From assembly GCA_973895155.1 (NCBI GenBank), contig OZ316899.1, forward strand, positions 13,392,001-13,456,000: a DNA stretch of 64,000 nucleotides, given 5' to 3'. The notes under the pieces are model-generated. The model worked only from the letters and a program-made list of their open reading frames with translations, had not been told where the DNA came from and did no database searches. The first letter of the stretch is position 1; the number at the start of each line of letters is the position of its first letter. Below, piece after piece: positions 47,401-58,184 of this stretch. This DNA is from Marsupella aquatica (lineage: Eukaryota; Marchantiophyta). The translations under genes were made by a program, and so were the position numbers.

Positions 47401-49184
47401 AAGATCTCTCAAAGTGGGGACTCAAGCCCCCAGCATGCACAGGCGGTGCTGCTAAGCTCTGAGACGTTTTCTGAGAGACAAAATGTTTCTCTTGTAAGTT
47501 TTGGCTTGTTCTTGAATCTCAAGAATTGTGAGATATGCCAACCGTCTACCCTTACCGATTCCTCGAGTACCTCTTTTCTCTACTGCAATGTCCTCTCTAA
47601 AGGCTCTTAACCGGAAGTCACCCATCCTTGCAATACTGTAACATTCTTCACAAGTCAGATCCTGGAAACCACCAAGAAGCTGTGATGCTCTACTACAATT
47701 CACATGCCTGAACAGTCCTTCTATCAAACAAGATTCTTGGCCTAGAAGACACCACACCTCTGCCCTTACCCCTGGCTCCGCGTACCATGCTCCGTCAACC
47801 TTTGGCTGATCTAATAGGATATCCTTGATAGGTATTGAACTGAGTTCCGCCACAATCCCCAACACAACAATGACCAAGGGTGGGGTTTACCTGGATCTCC
47901 TATCACATCCCCTGAATGGCCTGAACCTCCACTGTAACCACTCCCTCCTGAACCACTCCCTCCAGCTGTCCCTCCTGACCGGCTGCTGGAAGCAATATCT
48001 TTGGCCTGCCGGGTTAAGAACCCATTAATGGTTCTTTGGCAAACATCCCTCTTATCATCCTTAGGAGGTCTGCCTGATCTTCCTGACAGTACTGGTGCAC
48101 CAGGTGGTGGCTTTAAACTCCTAGCCACTACTGATAGATGATTTGCATAGATGCAATGGGATTTCAGATTAACCTCCAGATTACGTTGCTTGGGTACCAA
48201 AGTGAACACGTCGGAGCAAAAATGGCACCCCACTTTGAACCGCTCTAACTTCACCACAGGCTCCTTTTGAACATCACCTATAATGTAGAAGGTAGGTTTG
48301 GACACAGGCTCAGATTCATTGAGCCTTTCAACAATCTGAACGTGCATGTCAAGAGTTGCACGATCATTCAAGGAGGAAGCTGCAGCCCTTCGACTGATCT
48401 CAGCAGAGTCTACTCTCTGCCCCCTATTATGTGCCACATTTTTGGCATGCTTTGGGGTGATCAAATGCTTCTGTTTGAAATTTGTGAAACAATTAGTGAC
48501 AGACACCCTATCCATAACATACTTAGACGATCCAGATATATTAGTGTTGCACTCGCAACACTCTATCTTACCACATGGAACACCACCACTGTCCCAAGTT
48601 TTGACGCTCCACTTGTGGTCCTCACACTTTATGAAGACCATATGCTCCTTCAGCTTGTCAACACTGGACACCCAGAGCTTGGCCAGATCATTTGACATAG
48701 TTGTTGACTGGAAACTCACATGTGGATCATCATCCACAGTTACATGCAAATGGTCATTAGGGAGAGCTGAAGTTGGGGGCGAAACAGGCAGAGACAAGTC
48801 CTGTTGTCACCACTGTATCTCAGGCTCTACCCTAACTTCAGTGTGCCACTCTCCGTCACTAACACTCTTACTCAGAGCCTCAGCATTGGAGGCATTGCTG
48901 CTTCCAACATCAACCCCCACTTTTTGGATGGGCACAGACTGTATTTTGGGGATGATGACAATCTTTCCATCACAATCATCAATGAGGTTGCCTTTTTCCC
49001 AAGCAGCACGCAATCTACAACCTCCCACGCTATCAATAAAATCAAAATCAAAGTCCCAAAGTTCCAAATCCACCATTTTCTGCCTAGCATCCGCCAAGGT
49101 CCATCTAGGGAGACAACTAATGGTCCCTGAGTGTTTTCTGGTCCCTGACTCATGGTCAACGAGAAATACAAGCACAGGCGGCAT
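44446..49184 (-). pseudogene. DDE-type transposase-like gene of an unnamed family
   Basis: A long minus-strand gene in overlapping, mostly in-phase frames. N terminus at 49184 (MPPVLVFLVDHESG, then QKMVDLELWDFDFDFI). A BED-like zinc finger follows (CHFCSDVF...HCIYANH, near 48190). Next a Cys pair before basic coiled segments (CEECYSIARMGDFRLRAFRED, near 47640), then the core: CYLAEDET (near 47005), GHASDGDARRRKLML (near 46530), HDQDYIHNRKKLINPLDSA and LNKGDVTRNDRQNW (near 46220). From memory this order fits large uncharacterised proteins known from sponges, cnidarians and some plants; the conserved acids suggest a DDE nuclease. Premature stops: TGA 48807, 46191, 45840; TAG 45789, 45516, 45031. 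The C-terminal part (45027-44446) has IGRVQCIQRKYQGR and is not recognised. Confidence 0.5.
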
Positions 49185-49555
49185 GAAAAAATCACAGATT
49201 CAGACCTGCAAGCAATACATTGGACATGTCACATTCAAGCATTTCCCCACAATATACACATGTCAATTACACAATCAACACTACCAAAAGAACCACCATT
49301 CTGATATAGAAGTCTGTAAACTTTACAGTCCATTTCTTGAGATTGCAAAACCTATCTCAAAAGTTTCAGATTGATCCAAGTATATACAATAGAACTACAA
49401 AAAATAATCTGGGTGGTGCACTAACTCTTGGAAATGAGTAACGCTTCAAAATCAAGTACTGAGGTTCAAAATCGCCTACGTCTGTCAGTCTCCTCATCAC
49501 TATCACTACCCCAACCTCCCCAATGTGGTTGTTCTCTCCAAACATTTAATTTTGG

Positions 49556-50221
49556 CTAATGTGGAATAGTCTTCACGGTGTGGGGATAAGCCCACAACCA
49601 ATGGAATTCCACTTGGTTCAAGTCAGGATGAACCACTGCCACTGAAACCCTGCGTGATGGAATGTCACAACAGACTAACATGCAACATCCACATAAGCTT
49701 CCATCTGCCATTTTAGCAGTTGGTAGACCACAGACATTTACGGTTCTTGAATATGTACAGAGAGGTTGAGGAGGGAGTTGTCTATTTCGGTAGGGATACA
49801 GTTTCCAAAATACGTCAACCAAAAACTCTGTGGCCAGAGGATTTTCCAGACCATCAATGACGTCCTGGATTTCATCAAAACATTCCTTTCTATTTTCCTT
49901 GTAGAAGTTTGCTTCATACAACAGAAGCCCCTTCACCACATGACAACAGTGAAGAATGAAGGTCTTCACTGCACTAGATTTGATGAGGAGAAATATAACA
50001 TTTCTATTGTACTTGACATATTTGTCCCATCTGATGTAAATCATTCTATCGCCTTGATCCACGAAGAAATGGTGCACATTCAGGTAATATTCTCTGCAGA
50101 GTAGCCCTGCAATATGCATAGTTAATTCTGAATTCAACCTCTTCAAGTGTAACAGAAGATCCCCTCTGCCATAATCAGGCTCGGGTAGTATCCACTTCAG
50201 GTATGGATAAATCTCCAACAT
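49556..50221 (-). CDS. Unknown second protein of the inserted block
   Basis: A 221-codon open frame without internal stops, just upstream of the transposase-like gene on the same strand. It reads MLEIYPYLKWILPEPDYG, HHFFVDQGDRMIYIRWDKY, ENRKECFDEIQDVIDGLENP, and near the C terminus GSLCGCCMLVCCDIPSRRVS followed by HPDLNQVEFHWLW. No family recognised. Being intact beside a decayed gene, it may be an exon of a longer gene or a separate accessory protein of the same element. Confidence 0.45.
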   Translation of the reverse strand: MLEIYPYLKWILPEPDYGRGDLLLHLKRLNSELTMHIAGLLCREYYLNVHHFFVDQGDRMIYIRWDKYVKYNRNVIFLLIKSSAVKTFILHCCHVVKGLLLYEANFYKENRKECFDEIQDVIDGLENPLATEFLVDVFWKLYPYRNRQLPPQPLCTYSRTVNVCGLPTAKMADGSLCGCCMLVCCDIPSRRVSVAVVHPDLNQVEFHWLWAYPHTVKTIPH

Positions 50222-50229
50222 TGCCTGTT

Positions 50230-53200
50230 AAAACCAGGCAGAATGTAGTGAGTTATTAAATCTAAACTGTGACCTCCCCAATCAAATACCCTAGTACACA
50301 CCTACAACAGCCCACTGCTTGGGAGACCACATCCATTGGACCAACCCCCAAGAGAGCCTTGCCCCATCCCGGCCATTGCGCTTGGTGATTGGCTTCTACA
50401 AATCCAAGTCAGTTTTCTCCGAGAAATCTCGGGTGGGAAGGGTGGACCCTTTGCTGACAAGGATTCCAATGTCAATGTAAGCACTGGAGGGATTGGGATC
50501 TGTAACATGCTCATGTGTGCTTGGCATGTATAGTCGGGTTTCCCACACTCCAATTCCCTCCACTCGAACACAGTGGACTTGGACTCAGTACCTATTGACC
50601 CTAAGTGCCCCAAGAAATTGGATTCCTTGACAATCCCGGACCAACCAAACCCTAACACTTTGGGCTCTAATCAGGAATGCCATTGGCGATCAACTCCAAG
50701 GCCCCCCTCCCAGGCAACCTGCTCTCTCATTCAAGGGGCGCTAGACTGCTGGGTCATCACTTCCAACAAGTCTCCTCCGGGGGCATTAGTTCCCCGGGGT
50801 CCCAATGAACTTGAGGAACCTGCAAACCAACACTTGCAATAGCAGGAAAGGAAATTGCAAAAAGGACCTAGAAAATAAAAACTTGCAAACTTACCTAAGC
50901 AACACACAATGCCTGTCAGTTAGCATCTGTGGAAACATTACAGATACAGTAATCCAGAAGGAAATAGTACAAAATTCAAAATTGATTGGATACCTTGTGA
51001 TGGTGGAACCCAACACTTGGGGGCGTCTGTCCTTCCTGACTTCAGAGGTGTATGAATCTGCATAAATGACAACAAAAATTGAGTTGAAGGAATATCTTTA
51101 AAAATAGTTTGCAGTGGGACTATTTAGAAGGGTAATGCCAGGAAAAGGAAGGTATTGCCATATACCGTCACATCAATGATCCCCCAAATCTTACCTTACA
51201 GCATCCCACACACTGAGTATGCTTTTGGAGGTGGGGCGTAGGGGCAGAATACTATCGCAATGATCACTCCCTCCTATAAAAAGTGAGAAGCAAAGAGAAG
51301 GCATTAAGTGAATAGCAATTCAAATTTGTCTTATTAGTAATGCAACACAATTAGCATGGGCAATTGAAATTGTTACCATTTCAGCCCACATTTCAGTAAT
51401 CACCTATTGAGCAAATTACTAAATTTTGTGATCAAATAAAGTTACGCAATACTGTTGTAGTGAACAAATGAAGTGGTTTTTGTAATATTGCAATCTGTTT
51501 AGGATATTTCAATGGGTGAATATGGTTATTTGAATAATGCAACCCATTGCAAAGGTTTGAATTAGCAAAAAAACTTCAGGTCAATCTGTAAATCCGAGAT
51601 AGATTGGCAAAGAGATTGGCTAGGACACAACTAGGATGCCCCCAGGGATGTTCAAAATAAATTTGAACATTGATTTTGTGGACCAGGTCAGAATTCAGCT
51701 GGAGGCCAAAAGAGATCATTTGCGACAACAACTCCATTCATAGACAATCATGTTGAAGGAGTGCATGGGCTTGGGAAAAATACTCCTTGCAAAATTAGAG
51801 GGATAATAGAGGGGCCCAAGGCTTTAAGGCAGATTTTGTAGAATACTTTAGGGTGTGTTAGGCTTCAGTTGTGTTAATTATCCAATTGTACATAGTTTCT
51901 TACGTACGTTTAGTCTCCTATTTCACAGTCAAATTCAAAATGCCATGAAATCACATTTGATATTGTAGACGCCCCACTAAATGATCCTCTGCTCGGGGGC
52001 AAACAGTCTCAACTCCTGGACCTAAGACCCGCTCATCATGATTCCAAATTACAAAAGCGCCCACCTTCTGATTCTGTTTTGACCAGCCTAGTTATAAAAA
52101 TTGCCTAGGCGTACCAGACAATTTGGACAAGACATCTCACAGCTGTGGATACATCCAGAGTATAGAGTATACTCTAATTGTGCCATGCCATTGACAAGTG
52201 GGACAATGCGAATACCTTTGGGCAACACATGAATGCCCTCAGATATTGGCCGACTATAGGTGTTCCTATGTACAATTGGATATTCCCAGACCACAGTGGA
52301 ACTGGCAGGAACCAACCTCATGGAAACAAGCTTGAGACGAAATCTTTCTCCTCTGCCGTCAAGGTCTGCTCCAAGATGGCTGCGTGTCCTAGGCATCTCA
52401 ACCTTCTAGAGAGCTTGAAGATTTACACCTGAGGCAGTACAGAATGACATATGGTCAGAGTAAATTCACAAAGCACCAAGCCAAAATGAGAATGTATAAG
52501 CAAATAACTAATTCATAAGCTTCTTTTCGATCAAACAACGACATTTCTACCCCTTAGTACACAATTATTCCTAGACTAGTACAATCAACACAGAGGAGAA
52601 CTGAGATAGAGGATGTTGGATTACCTACAGAACCAATTAGTCCAAGCACAGCCCAAGCACATTTGTGGCACCTCCCTTCCAAGAAAATGGCAAACTACCC
52701 AAAAGTAGACACTTTCCACCTAGCCCGTGGTAGACACCTTCCATAGGGACTTCTGCAGCACTAGCCGCACACGGGGCCGCACATTCGACAGATAAAATGC
52801 CGGGACAGCAAGAGCAACAGCTCCTGCACACATTTGAAGCACAAATTTAACCGCGATGGAGCAACAAATAGGAGTTCACCATGCTCCGCTACTCTGAACA
52901 AGAGCAAATGATATACCAACAGATTTGAAAATCACTATGTGCAGGAAGAACGATTATATTTGAAAATAACCTGTTTGCTTGCAATTCCCTCTGCCAGCAG
53001 CGCTTCCCGTAGACAAGCTTGGCAAACTCAGGCTCGGGCTGACGCTCTTCAACAGTCCAAAACTAAACCTCCCGGGCTGCAATCGCTTGCAGTCTTTTGA
53101 GGTGGATAGCGCTCACCCAAACAAAAACTCTGCTATCACAAAAAATATTAGCTAAAGGAAACCAACACTCCACAACTGCACAAGCATTGGCGCCCACAGG

Positions 53201-54450
53201 AAGCCCTACACAGGAAGCCCTACACCCACATTAACAAGACGACAACAATGAGCACGACAATGTGCAAATCGCAGAGAGCACCGTAACTATCCAACAAACT
53301 GATAAGAGATAATTGCTTCTTCGTCCTCAACCTTGGTCCGATCCTACGTTCCTTTGTTTTGATCCTATGAGGAGCTCACATCGGTGTTCAAATATTCCAA
53401 ACGACAGCGGAAACAAACATAGTCGGGCCCTGCCAACATTCAATTAACACGGGATTGCCAAAACGCCACAACCAGACTCAACATAAAAGCTTGTACAGCT
53501 TCAGCATACAATGAAAGACTAAAATTTCATAGACAATGACAATGAGCAGAGGGTGTGCAGGGTGGTGAAAAGGCAAGACACTGATTCGGACCTTTTTGCA
53601 TTGCACCATCCTAGGATTTGTGGGCCTCTACGGATAGCTTGAGACACCGTCTGCAGCTGCACTTGGGGCAACGGTACTAGACCTTACATAGACAATGCCG
53701 CCTCCACAACACCCAAGGCACGCCACCTTACATTTTCTACAACATTTCCCGGAACATTTGAGCCCTACTGTGAGCCGCAATTTCAAAACAAGAGGAGTTG
53801 ACCATAGTCGAAAGTGGAGCGAGAAGTGCAATGCATACCCAAATATTTGAATCTTGTACTATGCGGAGTAAGGTAGTGAGCCTAGTAAGATAGTGAGCAC
53901 AAAGTTTACTTAGCATGCAAAAAGCAAAGATGTTGGACCTCTTTCAGATGCCTGGGCTTCCCGCTGGGCTTTCGACAAACGACCAGCAGACAAATGACAC
54001 TGAGCGCAGATCAACAATAGCCACAGCAACACCTCAGCCTGCGCCTCACCCTTCTTGCTGATCAACGGTAGCTCGGGCAATAGCTGGCAGTAGGTTTCGA
54101 GCTTGCATAGTTAATAAAGTGTATGCATGCAGCATAAACAATGGAAAGTATGATCATTCTACATAAACAGTGGGTAGTGTAAAGAAAGTTACCCCTAAAC
54201 AATGCTCTGAAAAAGGTGCGCCTCCCGCAGTCGGTCCCGCCAGTGCATGCCTCCCAGCCTTGCAATGTCCCGCTTTGCATCTAACGCCACTTTCGCAAGC
54301 ATCAAGCGCCGGCCTGACACCACAGCATTTCATGTAGGCCCCATAGCTTCCTTCATCCAAGGTCCGTCGCCAACCTGCAAGCCTCCACTTCCTTCAGCCT
54401 AAATCAAACCTCTCGACTTGGCAGCACTACATGAAATCCGGCGGCTCGAA
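50230..54450. other. Long stretch without a recognisable gene
   Basis: Only short frames, with no motifs. A minus-strand frame at 50658-50302 and one at 52396-52088 are hydrophilic but unremarkable. Cys-rich short frames near 52640-52830 and 53630-53830 arise from CAGC/TGC-rich DNA and are not supported as genes. This may be the 5' region of the inserted element or further unrelated insertions. Confidence 0.3.
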
Positions 54451-54479
54451 GTTGAGCCCTAATTCCCTTCGACCCCGAC

Positions 54480-54735
54480 TTTGACACTCCCTTGGACGCT
54501 TTGACCTTGGGCCTTCAACTCCCGCTTCAACTCATTCCCTTCAGGATTGAGTTCTCCACCCCTACCTTGGGCCTTCGACTCAAGTACTCCCCTGCCCCGG
54601 GCCTTTGACTCACTCCCTTGAGGATTGAGTACTCCGCCCCTGCCTCGGGCCTTCGACTGATTCCCTTGGGGATTGAGTACTCCCCTGCCCCGGGCCTTTG
54701 ACTCACTCCCTTGGGGATTGAGTACTCCCCCTGAA
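54480..54735. repeat. 57-60 base minisatellite (GGATTGAGTACTCC unit)
   Basis: Four to five tandem copies built from GGATTGAGTACTCC, CCCCTGCC and CGGGCCTT(C/T)GACT. On the minus strand each unit encodes GVLNPQG..SKARGRG, so an open frame of about 100 codons runs through it. No protein function is implied. Confidence 0.75.
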
Positions 54736-55048
54736 CTTTTGCCCCGCAAACACCCAAAACCCCCCATAAATGTACCCCCCAAAAACCTTTCACCTCAAAC
54801 CCCAAAAGCCAAAATACATTTCATAACTCCTTATCCTATTCACCACAAGTATTGGTTAAACTTAACTCAACTCAGGGTGTGCCACGTGGACCAATCTCAT
54901 TGTGACGCGTGGCGTGCCAAATTCCTGGCCCCCTTCAAGCAAATTATTTTCGCCGGCATTTTGGATGCCCAGGAATAGTTATAAAGAGATTGTCGTATAA
55001 AAGTTGGTCTTGTTGCTTATAATTCAATTATAAAAATTAATTCAGAAG

Positions 55049-55452
55049 CATGAAGCAGGGGCTTCCGGACGATGTGGATCAATCCACAATAGAATTGCAA
55101 ACAATATGTGAGACAACAATTGTTCATGTTGACCAAAGCAGGAAGCCTCGCGCCAAAGCAAAAGTAGATACTACGGCCCCAAGTGAATCAACAAGATCTG
55201 GGAAAAAACATAAGTATAATTTGTATCTCATTGGTTAGCGCCCCGTGCTGCTATGGCAGTCAATATCTGTCACATTGTTAGCGCCCGGCGTTGCTATGGC
55301 AGTCAATATCTGTTACATTGTTAGCGCCCGATGCTGCTATGAGTGTCAATATTTCAGAAACTGAATTAGTATTTTTAGTCAAAAAAGTGTATATTTATGG
55401 CCAAGTCTTAGAGATAGTTTGGCTTGCGCTGGGCATTAGCCTTGTCGTTGCC
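55049..55452 (+). repeat. 404-bp direct repeat, right copy
   Basis: Second copy of 43260-43663. Its splice donor is lost: ACATAAGT against ATGTAAGT in the left copy, as if an ancestral ACGTAAGT had decayed differently in each (C to T on one strand, G to A on the other). Most other differences are also C/T or G/A changes at CpG, including three inside the GCGCC palindromes. Confidence 0.85.
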
Positions 55453-55491
55453 TCAATATTGACGGATATCACATCGACATCCATTTGAACA

Positions 55492-56799
55492 GGGAGAAAT
55501 CCAGACGCCGTGGGGAGTGGAGATACAAAGATAGATGCCACCCCAGAGGCTTCTGAAGACAATACCAGAGCACCATCCGATCCAATTAGTCCCGCCGAGA
55601 AAGGGAAGGCGATCGGTCCAGTGGATGCAACCAGTACAAGGAAGAAGAGGAAAAGGACCATTGAAGGTGGATCTTCCTCTCAAGAAAGTGCATTGCCTTG
55701 TTGAATCTAGCATCTCAGAATTCTATGACTCAACGTTTAACAAAGGGGAGAAGCCTGACTGGGTGAATGGTGTAGAGAAATGGGGAAAGGATCTCATGAA
55801 GTCTAGTTTTTGAGAGAAGGGCGTTGTGCGTGGGGGAAAGGAGAGATAGTTTGGAGTCCACGCGGGTTTTATCAACCTTTTGACAGGACTTAAAACCATC
55901 TCTGCTAGACAGAAAAGTCCCGAAATGGAATGTCCCCGACCACACATTGGCCACCTCTTTCTTTCATGGAATGGATCCATTTTTATCTGATGACGGAATG
56001 TTGGCCATTTTACATAACCGGGAGTACGATCCAATGTCTCAGGTTATATCGGCTTGTTAGAAATCAAAGAAGTTTCATTGCATCTCGACACACAATGTTG
56101 TCATGTTAGTTCCAATGACGTACGCGCTGAAGATTGATCGACGGGTAAATTTCTCATTGTGACATCTGGTTTGCAGTTCAAAGAATGTTTATGAATGCAT
56201 CCATTGACATACCATTCTTGGGTTATATTTCAGATCTTCACCCTCAGGCTGGACGTCTTCTGTCGAGTGTCTGAAAAAGGGAAGGTGCCAAAAGACTCAA
56301 GGTTTAGACCTCTATTTGTCACGGAAGATCCCTCCATAACGAATTTAATTGGACTTCCCTCTCTCAAAGTCGATCCAATACCTAAGATGGAATTTTCTGG
56401 GAATGCCCGTTTGTTGATTGGATTCATGCAATCTGTGATTGAGCTCATCACTCGGCCTAGGGATATTTTCATGGATTGGACAGTGGGGTCGGGTAGCTCT
56501 TTTGTAGTTGGAGACTATTCTGGGAGGTTTGTAATTGGAGTGGAGAATAGGAAAGATTTTGTTGAAACTGGTTCCAAGGTGTTCTTAGATCTACTTTCTC
56601 CAAAGGAAGTCAAAACTTTGCTACCCCCAATTCAACCACCCGAAAAGAAAAGGAGAGAAAGCTCCGTTCTGTACTTAATTTTGACTCTGACAATGAGTCA
56701 AGTGGTGCGACAACAGACAAAGATGAGGATGGCACACCTGAGGGGAAGGGTCAGGAACAATCCGCTGGCCAGAGTGACAACGATGACTCTTCCGAGTAA
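55492..56799 (+). pseudogene. DNA methyltransferase part of the MULE cargo gene (beta class)
   Basis: Continuation of the ParB-like gene after the intron (acceptor TTTGAACAG near 55491). A charged linker ends TRKKRKRTIEG, then a methyltransferase-like region: KVHCLVESSISEFYDS (about 55695-55735, where the catalytic DPPY/SPPW-type box would fall but is not recognisable), ATSFFHGMDPFLSDDGMLAI (near 55950), TYALKIDRR before an intron donor at 56145, and after it the AdoMet-binding end RPRDIFMDWTVGSGSS...GRFVIGVENRKDF (56453-56570), the classic D-x-x-x-G-S-G and G-R-x-x-I-G-x-E pattern. This order (catalytic box first, AdoMet site last) is that of beta-class N4/N6 methyltransferases. The protein ends in an acidic tail (GQSDNDDSSE, TAA at 56797). 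Frame shifts near 55690, 55810 and 56650; stops TGA 55881, TAG 56058. Confidence 0.55.
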
Positions 56800-56879
56800 T
56801 GTTCTGAAACTCGTAAGCTTCTTTCTCCTTTCCAGTTCCTTCATGCTTTTGTGCTATACAATCGGTTGACAAACTTCTA

Positions 56880-57188
56880 TTCTCACCCAGGTCCAAATGA
56901 AATATGAGAAGGCGCTTCAAACTCATAAGAAAAGTAGCTCGTTTTGAAATTGTCACTCCGGAGAAACCATTTGTTTTACCCTCTTATGCTGAGAACGCTA
57001 CAAGAATGGAAGATAATCAGAGGACTCTTTTTTGGAAAAATAAAGGTCTTCGGCTATGGAGAGGAGTTGATAGATTTTTTTTCTAAAATCCTTATGTAGA
57101 CGATGTTTGTAGAAGCAAGTATGTAGATGATGAGGCAGTCTCAACCGAGAGGTCACAGAGCTCCGAATCGGAATCGTCCGATTCATGA
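56880..57188 (+). CDS. Possible 3' exon downstream of the methyltransferase
   Basis: After an acceptor-like TTCTCACCCAG near 56890, an open frame reads RRRFKLIRKVARFEIVTPE and MEDNQRTLFWKNKGLRLWRG, meets a TAA at 57084-57086, and continues in phase to an acidic Ser-rich end (SQSSESESSDS, TGA near 57188). It could be an alternative C terminus of the ParB/methyltransferase gene or a separate small gene. Family unknown. Confidence 0.3.
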
Positions 57189-57214
57189 AACATTTTTGCG
57201 GCTAAGATTTTACC

Positions 57215-57331
57215 AGCGCCAGGCGCTGTTATCAAAATACATGTATTTATTATCCCAGTTATGATTGGTTTACGTTACATTGATAATAAAATGTATTAAA
57301 TTCCTCATTTCCCTTACTAGCATCGGGCGCT
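57215..57331. repeat. Palindromic GCGCC motifs downstream of the methyltransferase
   Basis: AGCGCCAGGCGCT (57215-57227) and CTAGCATCGGGCGCT (57317-57331). Confidence 0.65.
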
Positions 57332-57628
57332 CCCCAAATGTCTACTTTTCTAATTACAAATTTTGAATCTTCTGTCCGTTCCATGGCCCCGCATATTTTG
57401 TCATTACCGGAAATAGTTGTCTCTTTCTCACATGTTGCGGTCGGTCTTTCTCAACGGTCCTTTTTCCGTTGAACCTTGTTGTGTTACATTTTTGCTGATC
57501 TATGACCCTAAACTCTCCATTAGGTCACTCTTGTGAGTCATTTCAGGCACAACCTCTCTCGAAGTCAGGTCATTTCAACAACACCGGTCTTGTCATTAGC
57601 CTCAATTTTGTTTAACAGTTCCCACCAG

Positions 57629-58029
57629 ATGGAGAAGAAGGAACTCATGTCTTTGGAGGAAATGCTTGCCTTCTTTGCTCCTTCCAGAGTTTGACTGGAG
57701 GAGAGTCACTTTAGCTCCTTCGAGTCCGTTCATGGTGACACTTCCACCGAGACCTCAACTTTCCAAAATCATTTTTCGCTTCCTTATGATGAGGCGATTA
57801 GTCTTGGGGAGAGAAACATACCTTGGACTAACGACCGGGACACTTTGTGTGCAGTTGCTGATCAGTTTTTGTTTCATGAAGTCATTCCTGCTGATGGTAT
57901 TCAGCCTATTGAGCATCGAGTGCAAGAGCGATTGGGACGTGTTGACTTGATACAAATGTTCCAGACCCTGGGAATCAGTATGCAGAGTTTTGGCGCCCCT
58001 CGTTGTCTTATGTGCGGCTCAGGGGTCTA
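57629..58029 (+). pseudogene. Third MULE open frame, unknown
   Basis: Starts MEKKELMSLEEMLAFFAPSR at 57629, meets a TGA at 57692-57694 and continues in phase for over 110 codons: NHFSLPYDEAISLGERNIPW, VADQFLFHEVIPADGIQP, RLGRVDLIQMFQTLGI, ending CLMCGSGV at TAG 58027-58029. Coherent composition on both sides of the stop suggests a former gene with Arg at the TGA. Family unknown. Confidence 0.4.
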
Positions 58030-58184
58030 GGGTTCAAGCAAAACCATAGACGGGCCAGGGCAAGCATCGACGATGACTGCCAATCGCAGAGCTAAAGTTG
58101 TTCAGGACGGAGGTGGTTTGAGTGACACAAGCTTTAGTGGCCATAGGCTTGCATACGATTTGCTATTCCTTAATCGCCATTTAA

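Noticed and set aside
52637-53831. Cysteine-rich short proteins on the minus strand
   Set aside because: Short, isolated, unlike any family, and explained by TGC/GCA-rich DNA.
41549-56799. Bacterial contamination as the source of the ParB/methyltransferase gene
   Set aside because: It has introns with GT..AG borders, shares the dispersed motif with a eukaryotic MULE and is embedded in plant retrotransposons.
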